NCBI GenBank assembly: GCA_030015575.1
Contig: CM057347.1
Coordinates: 410,782,248 to 410,846,247, forward strand
Length of the DNA stretch: 64,000 bases
Reading direction: 5' to 3'
DNA from: Agapanthus africanus
Lineage: Eukaryota; Streptophyta; Magnoliopsida; Asparagales; Amaryllidaceae
Part shown: positions 11,375-23,154 of the stretch, in pieces
How the letters are laid out: each line of letters begins with the position of its first letter
Numbering within the stretch: position 1 is the stretch's first letter
The notes under the pieces: generated by a model
Told to the model about the DNA's origin: nothing
Database searches by the model: none
What the model saw: the letters and a program-made list of their open reading frames with translations, nothing else
Position numbers and translations under genes: made by a program

Positions 11375-13447
11375 TCAGGCCTCAGGGCCAGGCGCAGCCT
11401 CTGGAAGCTCAGCGCCCATCACAGGAGCCTCGGCGTCGCCCTTGCCGGGAATCTCTTCCTCGGTCTCGCCCCCGGGGCCGTCCCCCTGATCATCATCCCC
11501 GCGAGGATATTCAGCTCGGAGCTCGTCATCAATGAACTCCGGCATCCGAGCCTTGACAACATCGAGGGCCTCGTTCCAGATGGCGGTAGTGGCCGAGGCT
11601 AGGACGGTGTAAAAATGTTCCGACTTCTGGAAGTTCTCCACCGTCTTCGCCGCTCTGAGGTCGGCTCGCTTCACCCCCTTTATCGCCGCCTCCAGCTCCT
11701 TCCGGAGGGTGCTCGTCGACTTCTTCAAGGTGCCGATGAGCACCTTAGAGTCCTGAAGCTTGGCCTCGGCGGCCTGGGATGCCTCGTGATGCCTGGCAGC
11801 ATCCTGCTTCGCGGCCGCCATTTCCTGCTTCGCGGCCGCCACCTACTGCTTCGCGGCCGCCATTTCCTGCTTCCCGGCCGCCACCTCACCCTCCAAGGTA
11901 GCGACTTTCGCCATCGCCGCCTCCAGCTCCCGCTTTGAGCTCTCCTCCAGCGAGGAGAGCTCGCCCGCGGATCGCACCGCCGGGGTAATTTCCTCGTCCT
12001 CCATATGGATGACGAGGGCAACGTGCTGGAGAACCTGAAGAAGTCAGAGGGGGGTTAGAAAGAAAGGAGATGCACCAAATCTCACGAATGGTGAGAAGCT
12101 GAAGCAAAAGTCAAGTAAAGTACGAGCACTAACCTGCACGGCCTCTTGGGCGATTGCCGCCATCTGTGCCCTGAGAGTCCCCTGAGGGATCTTGCCCCCG
12201 GCCGACCTCTCCATGTCCGACAGCAAGCTGTCAGCGACGGAAAGCCCCGAGGGCACCTCAAAGCAGAGGCCCCCCTCGTCCACCAAGATCGGGGAAGCCG
12301 GGGTCCGCGGAACCGTTCGGGGGAACCTCTTGAGAGGCGACGGCGGAGAGCCGGTCTCCATCTCCGAAGCCTGGGCATCTTTTTCCCGAACTTGTTTTTT
12401 GCTCGGCGCCTGGCTGGGCTACGGGGCTCGGCCCGCAGTCGAACGCTGGGGTGGGACGGCTGCCGGGGGAATCGGGACAGACGTCGGACGAGAAGAGCTG
12501 GCACCTCCAGCCTTCGATCCCTTCTTCGGCTTGCGCATAGCTGCTCGGAGATGGCTCAAGTCCATGGATTCTGCATAAGACAAAATACAATGGAATTAGC
12601 AACCCAAACAGAAATGAAGACAAACGCAAGCTCCTAACTTATCGATGAACTGGGCAGGGCCGAGCCCAGCCCAACTAAGGGCCCGCTCAGAAAGCAGCAC
12701 GTCGACCTGAGGAATGGGCTCCCACTCCGCCACTCTCACCGCGTCGGGATCATTAGACGGACTTCCCCGCCAGCACCTAACCCTAGACCACTGGGTGGGC
12801 ACGGGCCAGTCCTCACGCTCTGGCGGCCCAACAAAGAAAAACTTTTTCTTCTAATCGTGGATGGAAGAAGGCAAGACGACGATTTCCGACCCGGCCGCAC
12901 TCCCCTATTATTTCCTAAAGGAGAAGTAAACCCACCTCGGGTCGCCCATGGGAGTGCCGGGGTGACCTTTGCAAATGAGAGAGGAGGCAAGGATGGACAG
13001 ACCGAAGGGGATCGTCTGCAACTTCAAACGGACCAGGAACCCGAGGAGAATCCTCCAGGAGTTCGGCACTAGCTAGCCCGGGGCTAACCCGACGTAATTC
13101 ATCGCCCTAACAACCTCGGGGGAGAAGGGCAGGCGCATTCCGGCCTAAAAGACTTCCAAGTACAGGGAAATCTCCTTGTCCCGTACCTGATCTGCCCTCT
13201 CCCCCTCCCCGGCTAAACGCAACGTGTAGCCGGGAGGAATATGGAAACGAGTCCGAGTATTAGCAAGCTCTTCCTCGTGCCTCACCGTAGACGGCACGCC
13301 AGGCACATCCGCGACCTTCACTCGGGGGGGCGCCCCCATCGTGCGACCCTGGGAAGGAGACCTAACCCTAGCTCCCTGGGAAGGCTCCGGTCCAGAAGAA
13401 GAAGAAGAAGAAGGGAAAGAAGATGAAGACTCTACAGAGGGCTCCAC
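11375..13447 (-). pseudogene. Antisense three-exon ORF of element D (PF04195-like, coiled coil)
   Basis: Three exons share one continuous phase: 13447-12639, 12570-12134 and 12034-11375. The introns are 12571-12638 and 12035-12133, both with GT...CAG borders. Exon 1 encodes an acidic Ser-rich start, then RFHIPPGYTLR and MNYVGLAPG...NSWRILLGFLV. These are typical of the 'putative gypsy type transposon' family. Exon 2 is a Pro/Arg-rich linker. Exon 3 is a coiled coil with AAAKQEM repeats, ending EAAPGPEA. In-frame stops (VF*AGM, PG*LVP, RK**GS, HD*KKK in exon 1; AP*PSQ in exon 2; KQ*VAA in exon 3) show it is dead. No clear ATG precedes it: the open frame begins after a TAG near 13494. It runs opposite to the element, between the tandem array and the 3' LTR. 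The function of this family is not known. Confidence 0.75.
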
Positions 13448-13500
13448 AGACTCTACACCAACTACATCTACAGACTCCTCAGAGGAAGATATCTAACTTG

Positions 13501-13775
13501 ATGAAGAGGAGTCCTCGGAAAAGCAAACGCGGAAATCCCGACCTAAAGAGGAGGACGCCGAGCTACCAAGACCAAAGAAGAGAAGATTATGAAGAGGAGT
13601 CCTCGGAAAAGCAAACGCGGAAATCCCGACCTAAAGAGGAGGACGCCGAGCTACCAAGACCAAAGAAGAGAAGATTATGAAGAGGAGTCCTCGGAAAAGC
13701 AAACGCGGAAATCCCGACCTAAAGAGGAGGATGCCGAGCTACCAAGACCAAAGAAGAGAAGATTATGAAGAGGAA
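13501..13775. repeat. 88-bp tandem triplication
   Basis: Three nearly identical 88-bp units start at 13501, 13589 and 13677, followed by a short partial unit. They differ at only one or two bases, so the amplification is recent. They lie at the 5' side of the antisense ORF, where an open minus-strand frame (SSASSSLGRDFRV) runs through the first unit. Because 88 is not a multiple of 3, each extra unit shifts that frame. Confidence 0.95.
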
Positions 13776-14164
13776 TGAGCCGTCACGTGGACCCCACATC
13801 TACTTATTGCCGCCGGCGTTCTCATCCAACGGCGACAGTCATCTCCCGCCGAAACGGTTCAGTACAATCGATGGCCATGATCGCTCCACCTGTCGCATGC
13901 ACATTGGCATATTCCCTCAGACACCAGTGGTCTGCGGCCTGTCGCGTCAGCCAACCAGCGCACGACACGTGGACTGTCGCTTTAGTAAACGTACACACGA
14001 TCCGGCGCACCCTCTTTAATGCAAAGATCTCTCTCCTGATCCGCTGGCGTCATCCAGAAAATACAACAGATTGCCCGAGAACACGCCCGACGATATCTTC
14101 GAAAAGGAGCTCACCTCGGGTGACCCGGCAGACCACTCTCGATCCGACCCATCAGCTGGTCGGG
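13776..14164. other. Non-coding spacer upstream of the antisense ORF
   Basis: GC-rich sequence with no conserved protein and no repeat that I can identify. It is the expected place for the promoter of the leftward antisense gene. I see no convincing TATA box on the minus strand. Confidence 0.4.
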
Positions 14165-14182
14165 ACGAGAGTGGGGGGCTAA
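14165..14182 (+). promoter_or_regulatory. Polypurine tract of element D
   Basis: The run ACGAGAGTGGGGGG, then CTAA, lies directly before the LTR start TGATGATGCTCG. This primes plus-strand synthesis and fixes the orientation of element D as plus. Confidence 0.75.
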
Positions 14183-14934
14183 TGATGATGCTCGATATCG
14201 TTGATCTCCCAGATCATGACACGTGGCAGATAACGTGTCTCAGGTCATGCAAGAAAGGACCTACAGTGGCCGACCAGACCACTCCTGTGCCCGTCCCATA
14301 AACAAGTGCTGGCTCACCTCCGAGCCCCCGGCACAATTGGCCTCCTCGGCCTCACAGCTCGTCTCCGGGCTACCACGGAACCAAGATATCTCGGCTCTTC
14401 CCCTCGTCCGCGAGGTCTCCCGCCGAGGTCATCTTCCTCGGTCTTATCGACCGACCAACGACACCGCTCACAGGCGCAACCGCCATCCCGCGAATCTCGC
14501 CATGCGTGAGATATCCGCCGGCCACATCCCACGTTCCACGCCATCACGATCCCCCATTATAAGCCTCTCTCGCCATTAATGGGAGATCCTGCTCATCACG
14601 CGGGCGTGACGTCGGGAGCATAACGGCCGGCGTGATTGTAATGACCCCAAAATCTTTATACATTTGTATTATCCCTCTTCAATAATATACCGTATTTATT
14701 TGTACTTGGTATTTTCCGTTTTCTCCTAAATTTATTATTATTTTATTCCTCAATCTATTATGTATATTTTTCTAGATACAATTTCTTTTTCTTATATTTA
14801 AGTTTTTTTAACTTCTCATTCTTATTTTTCCTTTCATAAATATTTAACCCAAATCCTTTATTCTTATTCTCTACAGCCCATTTTCTTTTTAAGCAACAGC
14901 ATATATTTAATTCTAATTAAATATGTGCATGAAC

Positions 14935-15000
14935 AACCTTGTAGCTCATTGGTTAAGTCTTTGCATTGTTATTCCATAAGTCACATGTTCAAATCCCCAT
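14935..15000 (+). repeat. tRNA-like (Pol III A/B box) block in solo LTR 1
   Basis: TAGCTCATTGGTTAAG (14942-14957) resembles a tRNA A box, and GTTCAAATCCC (14987-14997) a B box. Their starts are 45 bases apart, as in a tRNA gene. The rest does not fold into a full cloverleaf that I can see, so this is tRNA-derived rather than a tRNA gene. Confidence 0.55.
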
Positions 15001-17513
15001 TCTTGCAATTATTTTTTATCATTTTTTATTCTTCTCATAACCTACAAATGAGACCTTTCATTTCCAAAATGAATGGTGACCTTTCATTTCTCTTTTAACT
15101 CTCATGTTGAATGTATATATTATTATACATAATTCACCATTACACCATCTTTATTGTCCTCATCTATCTTTTCCTTCCTCATATTTTTCTATCTCTCACT
15201 TCTCACTCTTCACCTAGAGTCCAAGAAGAAGAACATGAAGAAGTTTTCAAGAAGGTCTCGCTAGTAACGCGAGACTATCGGCGGATAGATAAGCCCGGTG
15301 ACAATACCGGCTTGTGCATGTAAGTCCCTTCTCTCTCCTTTCCCCCATCTCTTATTTTTCTTTTGTCATATCTCGTGAACCCCCTATTCTTTTAATATCG
15401 TAATCCGTAAGAGAAGATAAATATAAACATATACATATATATAAGTCTAGATATATATTGTTTTATATGGTTAATAATACCTTATTGCATCTTGTTCAAA
15501 TTAAAGTGTTTTTAATTTTTTGTTCATGACTATGAATGTTTATTATAAGTTGTGAGAACACAAATTTCATGCCACAATATATCTATAATATCTCATGAAA
15601 TCGGTTTGTTTATTAAAAGAAAAATAGAAGCCTGCATAAAATATTAGTTAATCTTTTCGCCGATTTTAGTATACACATCAATACCTTTTATCTTTAAAAT
15701 AATTTTTAGAAATTAATTTTTACTTCTGAAAATTTCAGGAAATTTACATATGATAGAGTATATTATTTTTATATGCTGTAAAAATTTTAGATCGAATCAC
15801 TTAACAGTTTAAGAATTATATCGTTTTTATTCACTGTTCGTAAAATAGAAAACTGCAGTTATTGGTCAACTTCTAGGACACATAACTTTGTATATCGATA
15901 TCCAAATTGAGCAAACTCAGATGTTTTAGATATCTACATCGAATAATATATATTTTATTAGTTTTAAGTTTTTACTGAAAACCAAAGTAAGATAAAGAAA
16001 ACCGTGTTACAATATTAAGTAACGGATCTGGACAGAATCTGTCCTGATTCGCACACTGTTTTTAAATTGGACATAACTCGAACACCCGATGTCCGTTTGT
16101 AACAAACTTTAGATGTGTAGATGCATAATTGATAGAAATATAATTTTATGTATATTATATTACTTATAAACACATGAAACAATCCAATATAGGCTTTGCA
16201 ATATAACATATAGTTGCTGTCCAGAAATCTGAATTTCTGTTTTAAACGCTGATGTTAAAATGATCATAACTAGAGTTTCAGGAATCTAAATCATATGAAT
16301 CTTGATATTTTGGATAAGTATATCGAAAGACCTGCAATTTTCTAATAATTTTATTAACCTAAAACCTGATGGAAATTGACCGAAACTATATTTTAAAAAT
16401 ATGTGACGGTGCCGAATAGATTCTGATCTGTTTTGCGCGATGATACGAAAACAGATATATCTCCCAAACCGGTAGTCGTATTTAGGTGAAACTGGAACTC
16501 ACGCATGAAAAACACTTAGAAACATCTTTCTGTTTATATTCTGAATTCGTTCGACTTGATTAATTAGTCGTACATAATATTTCTTTACAGCATTGTTTAT
16601 GGTAGTTACTCGAATAATATACTTGACTCATTTCATGCTCTTCGAACATGTATACATATTTATCTTGATTTTTAAATTTTTGTATGTACATAAAGATAAT
16701 AATTAAATACTTGAGCTGTATTTTGAAAACTATACAAAATTATTTTTACATAAAACCCCCTCAATTTATATAAATTATAATAAGGACCCTAGTAAATATA
16801 GGTTTAAGTGGAACCAATCTCTTGAGCCTCAGAGAGCCGGAGAAGTGGGTGCTTGCCTATCTAAGCTAGACAAATTAATAAAAACAATCAAGACTTCAAT
16901 TTACTTTTCTAATTGTCTGACTTAGTTTAAGTCTCAGTATAATCTGACTTGAATATAATTTAAGTACAATCTACAATCTACACTCTTCAATATTACAATT
17001 CAATATGAATTCATGAATCCAATTATCAATCTATACAACTTGACCGAACCGAATCATGAATATACATTTCATTTACATGGTTCTCCAGTTATTCCATTTA
17101 CATGATTCTACGGTTACATCCGTTTACTGATATCATGGTTTCGGTCAGTCTTTCAATTATACATTCAATACAATTTACAGTACAAAACAATACAAATAAA
17201 ATACTGCGGGGTTTAAGGGATAGATTGGTATGGAAGGTGTTAAAGGTGGCACGAGACGGTAAGATTAAGACACCTAACATGAATCCAATTGCCGTTGTTC
17301 CGGGTTGTATAACAGAGCCTTGTACTTCCATTTGCCCTGGTCTCTAGCATACCGAGACCCCTCTCGTATACACTGGTATTCTTCTGTATCAAGTTACAAA
17401 CAACAGCGTTAATATAATATTACAATAATATAATACAACATTAAAAGCTACTCTCTCTCTTTCTTCTTTTCTACTTCTCCCTTATCTTTGGGACTTACCG
17501 AGCGATCTGTTCG

Positions 17514-17553
17514 CTGACGACATTCTATTTCTTTCTTCTTTGAATGTCGTCAG
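17514..17553 (+). promoter_or_regulatory. 12-bp perfect hairpin spanning the mini-ORF start
   Basis: CTGACGACATTC (17514-17525) and GAATGTCGTCAG (17542-17553) are exact complements around a 16-base pyrimidine-rich loop. The mini-ORF ATG (17544-17546) lies inside the right arm. Solo LTR 2 keeps the structure (43440-43451 with 43471-43482), with one C-to-T change that becomes a G-U pair. Confidence 0.8.
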
Positions 17554-17627
17554 GTGGTTTAGACCCGACAGAGATCGAGCCATCTGCAGAAGACTTGGAT
17601 CAGCTTGCTGAAGAACCAGAGCTCTAG
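17544..17627 (+). CDS. 27-codon mini-ORF in solo LTR 1
   Basis: ATG to TAG encodes 27 residues, starting MSSGG and containing EIEP, EDLDQ and a C-terminal PEL. It is strongly acidic. Solo LTR 2 has an ORF of exactly the same length at the equivalent place, with SGG, EIEP and EDLEQ kept although the DNA has diverged. No known family is recognised. It lies about 260 bases from the LTR end. Translation is unproven. Confidence 0.4.
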   Translation: MSSGGLDPTEIEPSAEDLDQLAEEPEL

Positions 17628-18174
17628 TTTCATTGTACATTTTCCATTCAGTACTTTTCGTTTCCTGTCATGCCATTGTTTAGGCATCATTTTTATTTCA
17701 GTTGTATTTTCTTTTCATGCATTGTACAAAAGAATGTTAATAAATAAAAGTTGCTGTTTTTATTATACCTTGTCTCTTGTGTATTTTCTTTTATATTGCT
17801 TTGTTACGCTTAGCGTATTTGCTTCTGAGTAAATACGTAGCGGGTCAGTCGCGTCCCCTTCACCGTAGAATGGGAAGCGGGGCGTGACAATGATTCTCGC
17901 GCCTGCCCTGCCTACTGCCACCGCTATATAAACCCCTTCTTTAGACGGTCCAAGTAAGCCATTTTTACTCTACTAAGCCGTTGTCCTGCTCTAGTTTCCT
18001 CTCTAACTTGACCTTCGGAGGGTCCTCGGTGGTACAACCACCCCGGGACTTCCTTGCAGGTAGCTCGGCGCAAACAACCTCAAACCCATTGAGATCCACA
18101 CGCCTCAGAAGTCAGCCTCCAGATCAAATCTCAGCCGTCCATCGCCGCCATCAGCAGACCAACGGAAGGTAACA

Positions 18175-21011
18175 TCTTGACGCGAGGATCTGCCCGGCGT
18201 CAATTATATTATTTACTTTTGAGTGATTGTATCATGAAATCGATCTAAGATGGATTTTTGGAGATCCACCCTGATTTTGTTTGTGGATCATAAATTAATA
18301 TAGATATGATATGTTAATATTTGTTCGTAGGATCATAAAAATTTATTTTTTTTAAAGAATTTTTGATCATGGAATAAAAGGAAAAATTTTGTATTAAAAA
18401 AATTGGATTCTTTTATAAAAATATTTTTTGGGATGAAATTCCAGTGACGGTCGGCAACCGGGAAATCGCCGGCGACGTCGCCAGTCGAACTCTGATGGAG
18501 GCGGCGGCTCAAGGCGGCCGGCTGTCCACCGGCGGTGGTGGCCAGGCCGCCAAAGGGGTGGCGGCTGCATAGGCAAAGGGTTATCATAACCCTTTTTATT
18601 AAAACCCATTGTTAATTAAGGCATTAACTTGTTATTAGTAGGCAGATTTACTAATTAAAAGATGGCTTGCCACACTAGTTTCCATGGATAGTTACATGAT
18701 TAGCGAATTATTCTGCGAAATCGTGAATAATTCGTGAAATTTTGATCGGCCGATTTAATCGCCGTTGATGAACGTTTCGAATAATTTGCAAATAATTCAT
18801 GAATTATTCACGAATTGTTCAAATAAACAGCTAATAATTCACCAAAACAGCAAATAATTCGCAACATCAAACCCAGCGTCTTATATATTAATTTATTGCT
18901 TGAAATCCTTTCCGAACATTTCCCGAATACTTGACGTATCTTTTCCGAATAGCTGCCGATTTTTTCCGAATAATTCTTCGAATCCAAATTTTCGACCTTG
19001 CCGAATAATTCTCGAATCGGAAATTTATCACTATGTTTCTAAGAATAGGTTTTGCAAAATTCAGTGAGCGAGACCCGTAGCTTTTTTGCCGCAAGGCCAA
19101 TTTCAAAATCTCCCTTCAAATAACCATATAGACTGTGCCCATTAACTTTCTGCGCAGCAAGCAAAAGGGCAAGGAGTTTTTGTTTTCATGCTTGGGCTGG
19201 GCCAAGCCATGAGCCCTATCCTAATAGGGTTGGGCTAATTCGAACTGGGTTGTAGCCGAGGTCATTCGGCCTGGGTAGCAGGCCCAAATTCTGATCTGTG
19301 ACCAGGCCTGAGCAGAAGCTATTTGGTCCGGACTGTTGGTGCAGACCCGATTTGGTTTGACTGGGTCAAACTGGCTTGAACCAGTGGGACTGTATGGGGC
19401 GCAGTTTGGTTATTATGGCATGTTTTAAACCCAGATTTGAAATTTGAGCTAAATTTTGAGGTGTTTAAAGAATTAAAAAGAATTTTGACTTATTTAAAGC
19501 AGTTTTAAATCAGTTTTTAATTTTTAAATGTTGTTTTAAGTTTTAAAAATTATTTAAAGGGCCTAAAATGATTGTTAGGGGTTTTATAAAATTACCAAAA
19601 TAATTTTATGGCTTTGGAAGCTATTTAAATAAATGTTTTCACCCAAAGTAAAATTGTCCGTTGGCAATCTTGGAGATTGTGTGGGTATTTGTTCCAGTGG
19701 GAGCGTCCAATACGTATTTTAATTATTTCGAAAATGTGAAACTCTAATAAAATGGAAAAAATTAGATTTGGGTAGTTAATTAGAAAACTGGAATTCATTA
19801 GATCAGTCATTACATATTGTATTGCGCATGACATGTCTTATGTTAAGTAAAGACGCATATTGCAATTACTAATCTAAATAATTTCAAGTAGGAGATCTCG
19901 GTTAGAGACAAAAGTTTAGATACTGCCCAATCTATTCTGTTTCTAGGAGATCTTTAATCTATTTTCAATTATTTTAGAACGATTTTAAATTTCGCATTTT
20001 TGATGACCGTGGTTGGGGACTTAGGCTTTCTTCTCTTTCTTCGGAATATAAATTTGTTATTGTTGCTACAATAAAGTGAAGATAGAATGTTCTTTAGGAA
20101 AGAACAATACTCCAAGTAAATGCCACAGACTCAAAATATCCATAATAAAATCAATGTTATCAAGATCCTCCTCAGGGATGAGATGTAGATGACGATCACA
20201 GCTAAATTAAACACATGGACAAGCTGTTTGACCCGAATTCTGATGACAATATGGCAGCGATGCAGCATGGCTTTGTGACGCAGCACCATCGAGATACGAC
20301 GATTTTTAGAAGATAGACGCATCAAGGATTATCCTGCACGTTGGACGTGATAACGAGCGATGTCATTAGTATATAAGATTTTATTGTCGAGCAAGCACGG
20401 TATATGCTTTAGGTAAGTACGAGGTTATCTATGTTTCAAGTTACTATGCTATTAGCTAAGCGGTAGTCACAGGATCATCTACATACTCGACAATTGTGGA
20501 ATATGTTATATGGTAGTTACAGGGTAATCTACGCAATGCGATAATATTCCTTAATTTATTGATTAGAGCTTACATATGTAAGGAGTCGAACAGTGTCATG
20601 TTGATACACTTAAGAGTAATATCATCAAGGTCCGGGATTTGAAGAGTGATGCTCTAGTATTGTCTATTGAGCAAAACCAATTGGCGATTTTATATTTTCT
20701 ACTCGATATATTAAGAAGACGGTTATTGGGAAAGCGATTGCGATGCCATTTGCTGGTGCTTTAGAACAACTGAAGTTTAAGATAAATTGCCAGAGGAGAT
20801 AAAACCAAGAGCACTGCTTATGTTGATGAAGTCATCGATATACAAGGACATGTGTCTTAAATGCAAGTTGAGTACTTTAATTAAGTTTAGAAAATTTGTA
20901 TAATTCGCCAATGATTAAGTGATCTAGCGTAGGAAATATGCTGGCAATAATAAGATAAACAAGTCTGAATTATTTGACTGTATAAATTCGAACCGCTTCA
21001 CTCGTCAAGGC
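18175..21011. other. Unassigned AT-rich interval
   Basis: No conserved protein is found on either strand. A GC-rich patch near 18440-18560 has only low-complexity translations. Between about 18700 and 19015 the octamer AATAATTC and its complement recur many times. The last 400 bases have no repeat partner in the window. The interval may be old transposon sequence. Confidence 0.5.
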
Positions 21012-23154
21012 TGTTAGTTATATGTATGCCCTACATGCCATTATTGTACATATGATGTATATTATAGTGGATACTTGGACATACATAGGGAGGACTTTCT
21101 TGCTCGATATGATAGTATGCTATCTGGTTACTCTTTATCTTAACATGTACACTGATTGTCTCTCTGTTACATGTTGATAAAACCCTTTAGGATGTGTATT
21201 TGACTACCTAGATTATGATGCAAATCATACTAGTGGGACAAAGGTAGTCCGAGAGTACATCTTTTAATATCCCTAGTCGTGGGTGTATCGAGACGGGGCA
21301 TCGATATACCAGAGTAGACTAGCGTATTGCTTCTCGACCCATGCAGATGGGCGATGGATGATTCCATATCCATTGGTGTTTCACATCAGAGATGATATAC
21401 GGGTACTCAGTGGAGACTGGGTACACTGGACGGACTCGCCGAGAACTCCCAGATGGTATTATACCTCACGTCAGATGGCAGTTCTCTGGTGACACTGGTA
21501 CAGGTTAGTCTGTCGACCCGAGATCGTCATAGAGTCTTGTGTGATTCCCACTGTGCTTTGATTTCCACCTTACCACGTTCAAGAGAACGTGCAAAACGGT
21601 GGTTTTTTGGTACAGTCTCGAGTCACATGGAGGCAATGAGCGATAGGAGGGGATTCGTCTCTCCCGGTATAGGGAGTTGATGTTGCGATGTGCTCGATTG
21701 GCTATAACAGGAAGTCCCTGGCCATGGCTAATTCTGAGATTTACTGGTAAGTGTTATCAGTAGTTTCTCGACCCGTTATGAGCCTCATATCGACACGACT
21801 TATCGAGTTATTGGGGTCTGACGTTTACCACCCATAGACGAGATATGCGACATATCAGACGAAGAGACTGGACTGTACGGTAGTGTTACTGATTGGATTC
21901 GCAGGAGTATGAGCATGCTTGCTTGTTGATCTTCTGATCGCTCAATACCCGGGTGGCCGTTACGTTTAGCAGACTGCTTGTGGCTTGTGGGTGTTTGATA
22001 TGATCATCACCTACTGCCGGCGTATTGACGAGTCTTTAAAGTCCTACACAGAGGTTTCCTGGTTCATGCGAAACGAAGTAGAAGCACATATGTGATATGT
22101 GCGGGACCGAGATTAATACTGTATATGATACCGTATTCTATTGTCGCGATTTGTGTTATCGATCGGTTATATGTGATATAGCCGGATTATCGAATCAAGT
22201 GTTGATTCGATAAGTTGATATACATGATATTAGTCGGTTATATGTGATATAACCGGATTGTTAAATCAAGTTTTGATTTAATAATTTAATGTATAATTAT
22301 ATATTTGATATATTAACATACATTAACTAATATTAGCTCACTTATGATTTCTTTTCTCACTTGATTGTGCACGTAGTATATATGTGATATATATTAGTGT
22401 ACAATATTGTGTGTCATGCTAGATGCCATATGAGACATGGGTGTATGAGACTTACACTATACTAATAATAATGATAAGGTTTTATTTATCTAAAGTAAAT
22501 CAAAATTAGTGGAATTAAGTCACATGGTTGAAGCTTGGAGAAGCTTGTGGAACCATTGACCAAGTCCACTGCTTTTGTTTTACTTGTAGATATTTATTAA
22601 GCTAACCATTATTGTTAGCCATGGTTTAATCTCTACATGGGTTAGTGTATGATACTAACTCACCCATGGTTGCCATTCTCACCTCATGAGTCCATTCTCA
22701 TTCTTCACTTGTTCTTCTTCTACCTCATGATTCTCAAGGTGAGAAAATATTGTGAGAAAAATAAATCTAAAATGAGCCCATTTTCTACTTCATCATTCTT
22801 TACTATATTAGCCATTTAGTTTAGGGTGTTTCCTTCACTAATCCACATATTAGTGAAGAGGTAGCATGAGATTGAGTCTTCTCGACGTAGATCATCTTCG
22901 GCCTCGAAGACTTCGAGCAAACTTGTTCATTTCTTTAAGGGAACCCATACTAGAGTTCGGGAGATCACTACTCGCAGCAAAGAGACTACTACACGGAGCT
23001 TTTGAAGTGAAGGACCGGTCTACAAAGGTTGTATTCCTAGTTCACTTAGTTGTAAAGTAGTTTATATATCGTTTCGTCGTATTTTCTAGCAAAGATTCTA
23101 AGGTTAGAGTAAGCTAGAACGGCAAATTTTTGAAATTGGCATGGACAATGCCTC
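21012..23154 (+). repeat. 5' LTR of copia A (3' end deleted)
   Basis: It matches 25388-27578 along its length and starts TGTTAG. The expected CA end and the PBS are absent, because a deletion fuses the LTR to integrase coding sequence. The block GATAGTATGCTATCTGG near 21108 also occurs in copia B LTRs. Confidence 0.85.

Larger units (their letters stand above)
14637..17889 (+). mobile_element. Solo LTR 1 (Tekay/Del-like, 3.25 kb)
   Basis: It starts TGTAATGACCCC and ends GGGGCGTGACA, with no internal region. The 5-base flanks are GTGAT on the left and ATGAT on the right, a target duplication with one mismatch. It is AT-rich, in contrast to the GC-rich LTR it interrupts. Three parts are shared with solo LTR 2: a tRNA-like block near 14935-15000, a CTTGAGCCTCAGAGAGCCGG block near 16821, and a hairpin with a mini-ORF at 17514-17627. 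LTR-LTR recombination is the likely origin. Confidence 0.8.
8659..18174 (+). mobile_element. Tat-lineage Ty3/gypsy element D, 3' portion
   Basis: The right end is a plus-oriented 3' LTR (14183-18174, interrupted) preceded by a purine tract (GAGTGGGGGG). Upstream lie an antisense ORF with a PF04195-like 'gypsy-type transposon' domain and a long tandem array. Antisense extra ORFs and hypervariable tandem repeats between pol and the 3' LTR are known features of Tat-clade elements such as RIRE2, Grande and Retand. Pol itself would lie left of base 1, beyond the TR-GAG insertion. Confidence 0.75.
14183..18174 (+). repeat. 3' LTR of element D, split by a solo LTR
   Basis: The left part is 14183-14636 and the right part 17890-18174; together they make about 735 bp. 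It begins TGATGATG and ends GGTAACA. The right part holds a TATA box (CTATATAAAC, 17933-17942) followed by GACCTTCGGAGGGTCC, a sequence seen in Tat-type LTRs. The partner 5' LTR is outside the window. Confidence 0.7.

Noticed and set aside
14935..15000. Functional tRNA gene
   Set aside because: A and B boxes are plausible but no acceptor stem or anticodon arm pairs convincingly, and the block is a conserved part of an LTR.
18333..18609. Minus-strand ORFs in a GC-rich patch
   Set aside because: Arg/Pro/Gly-rich low-complexity translations in two overlapping frames, with no conserved motif.
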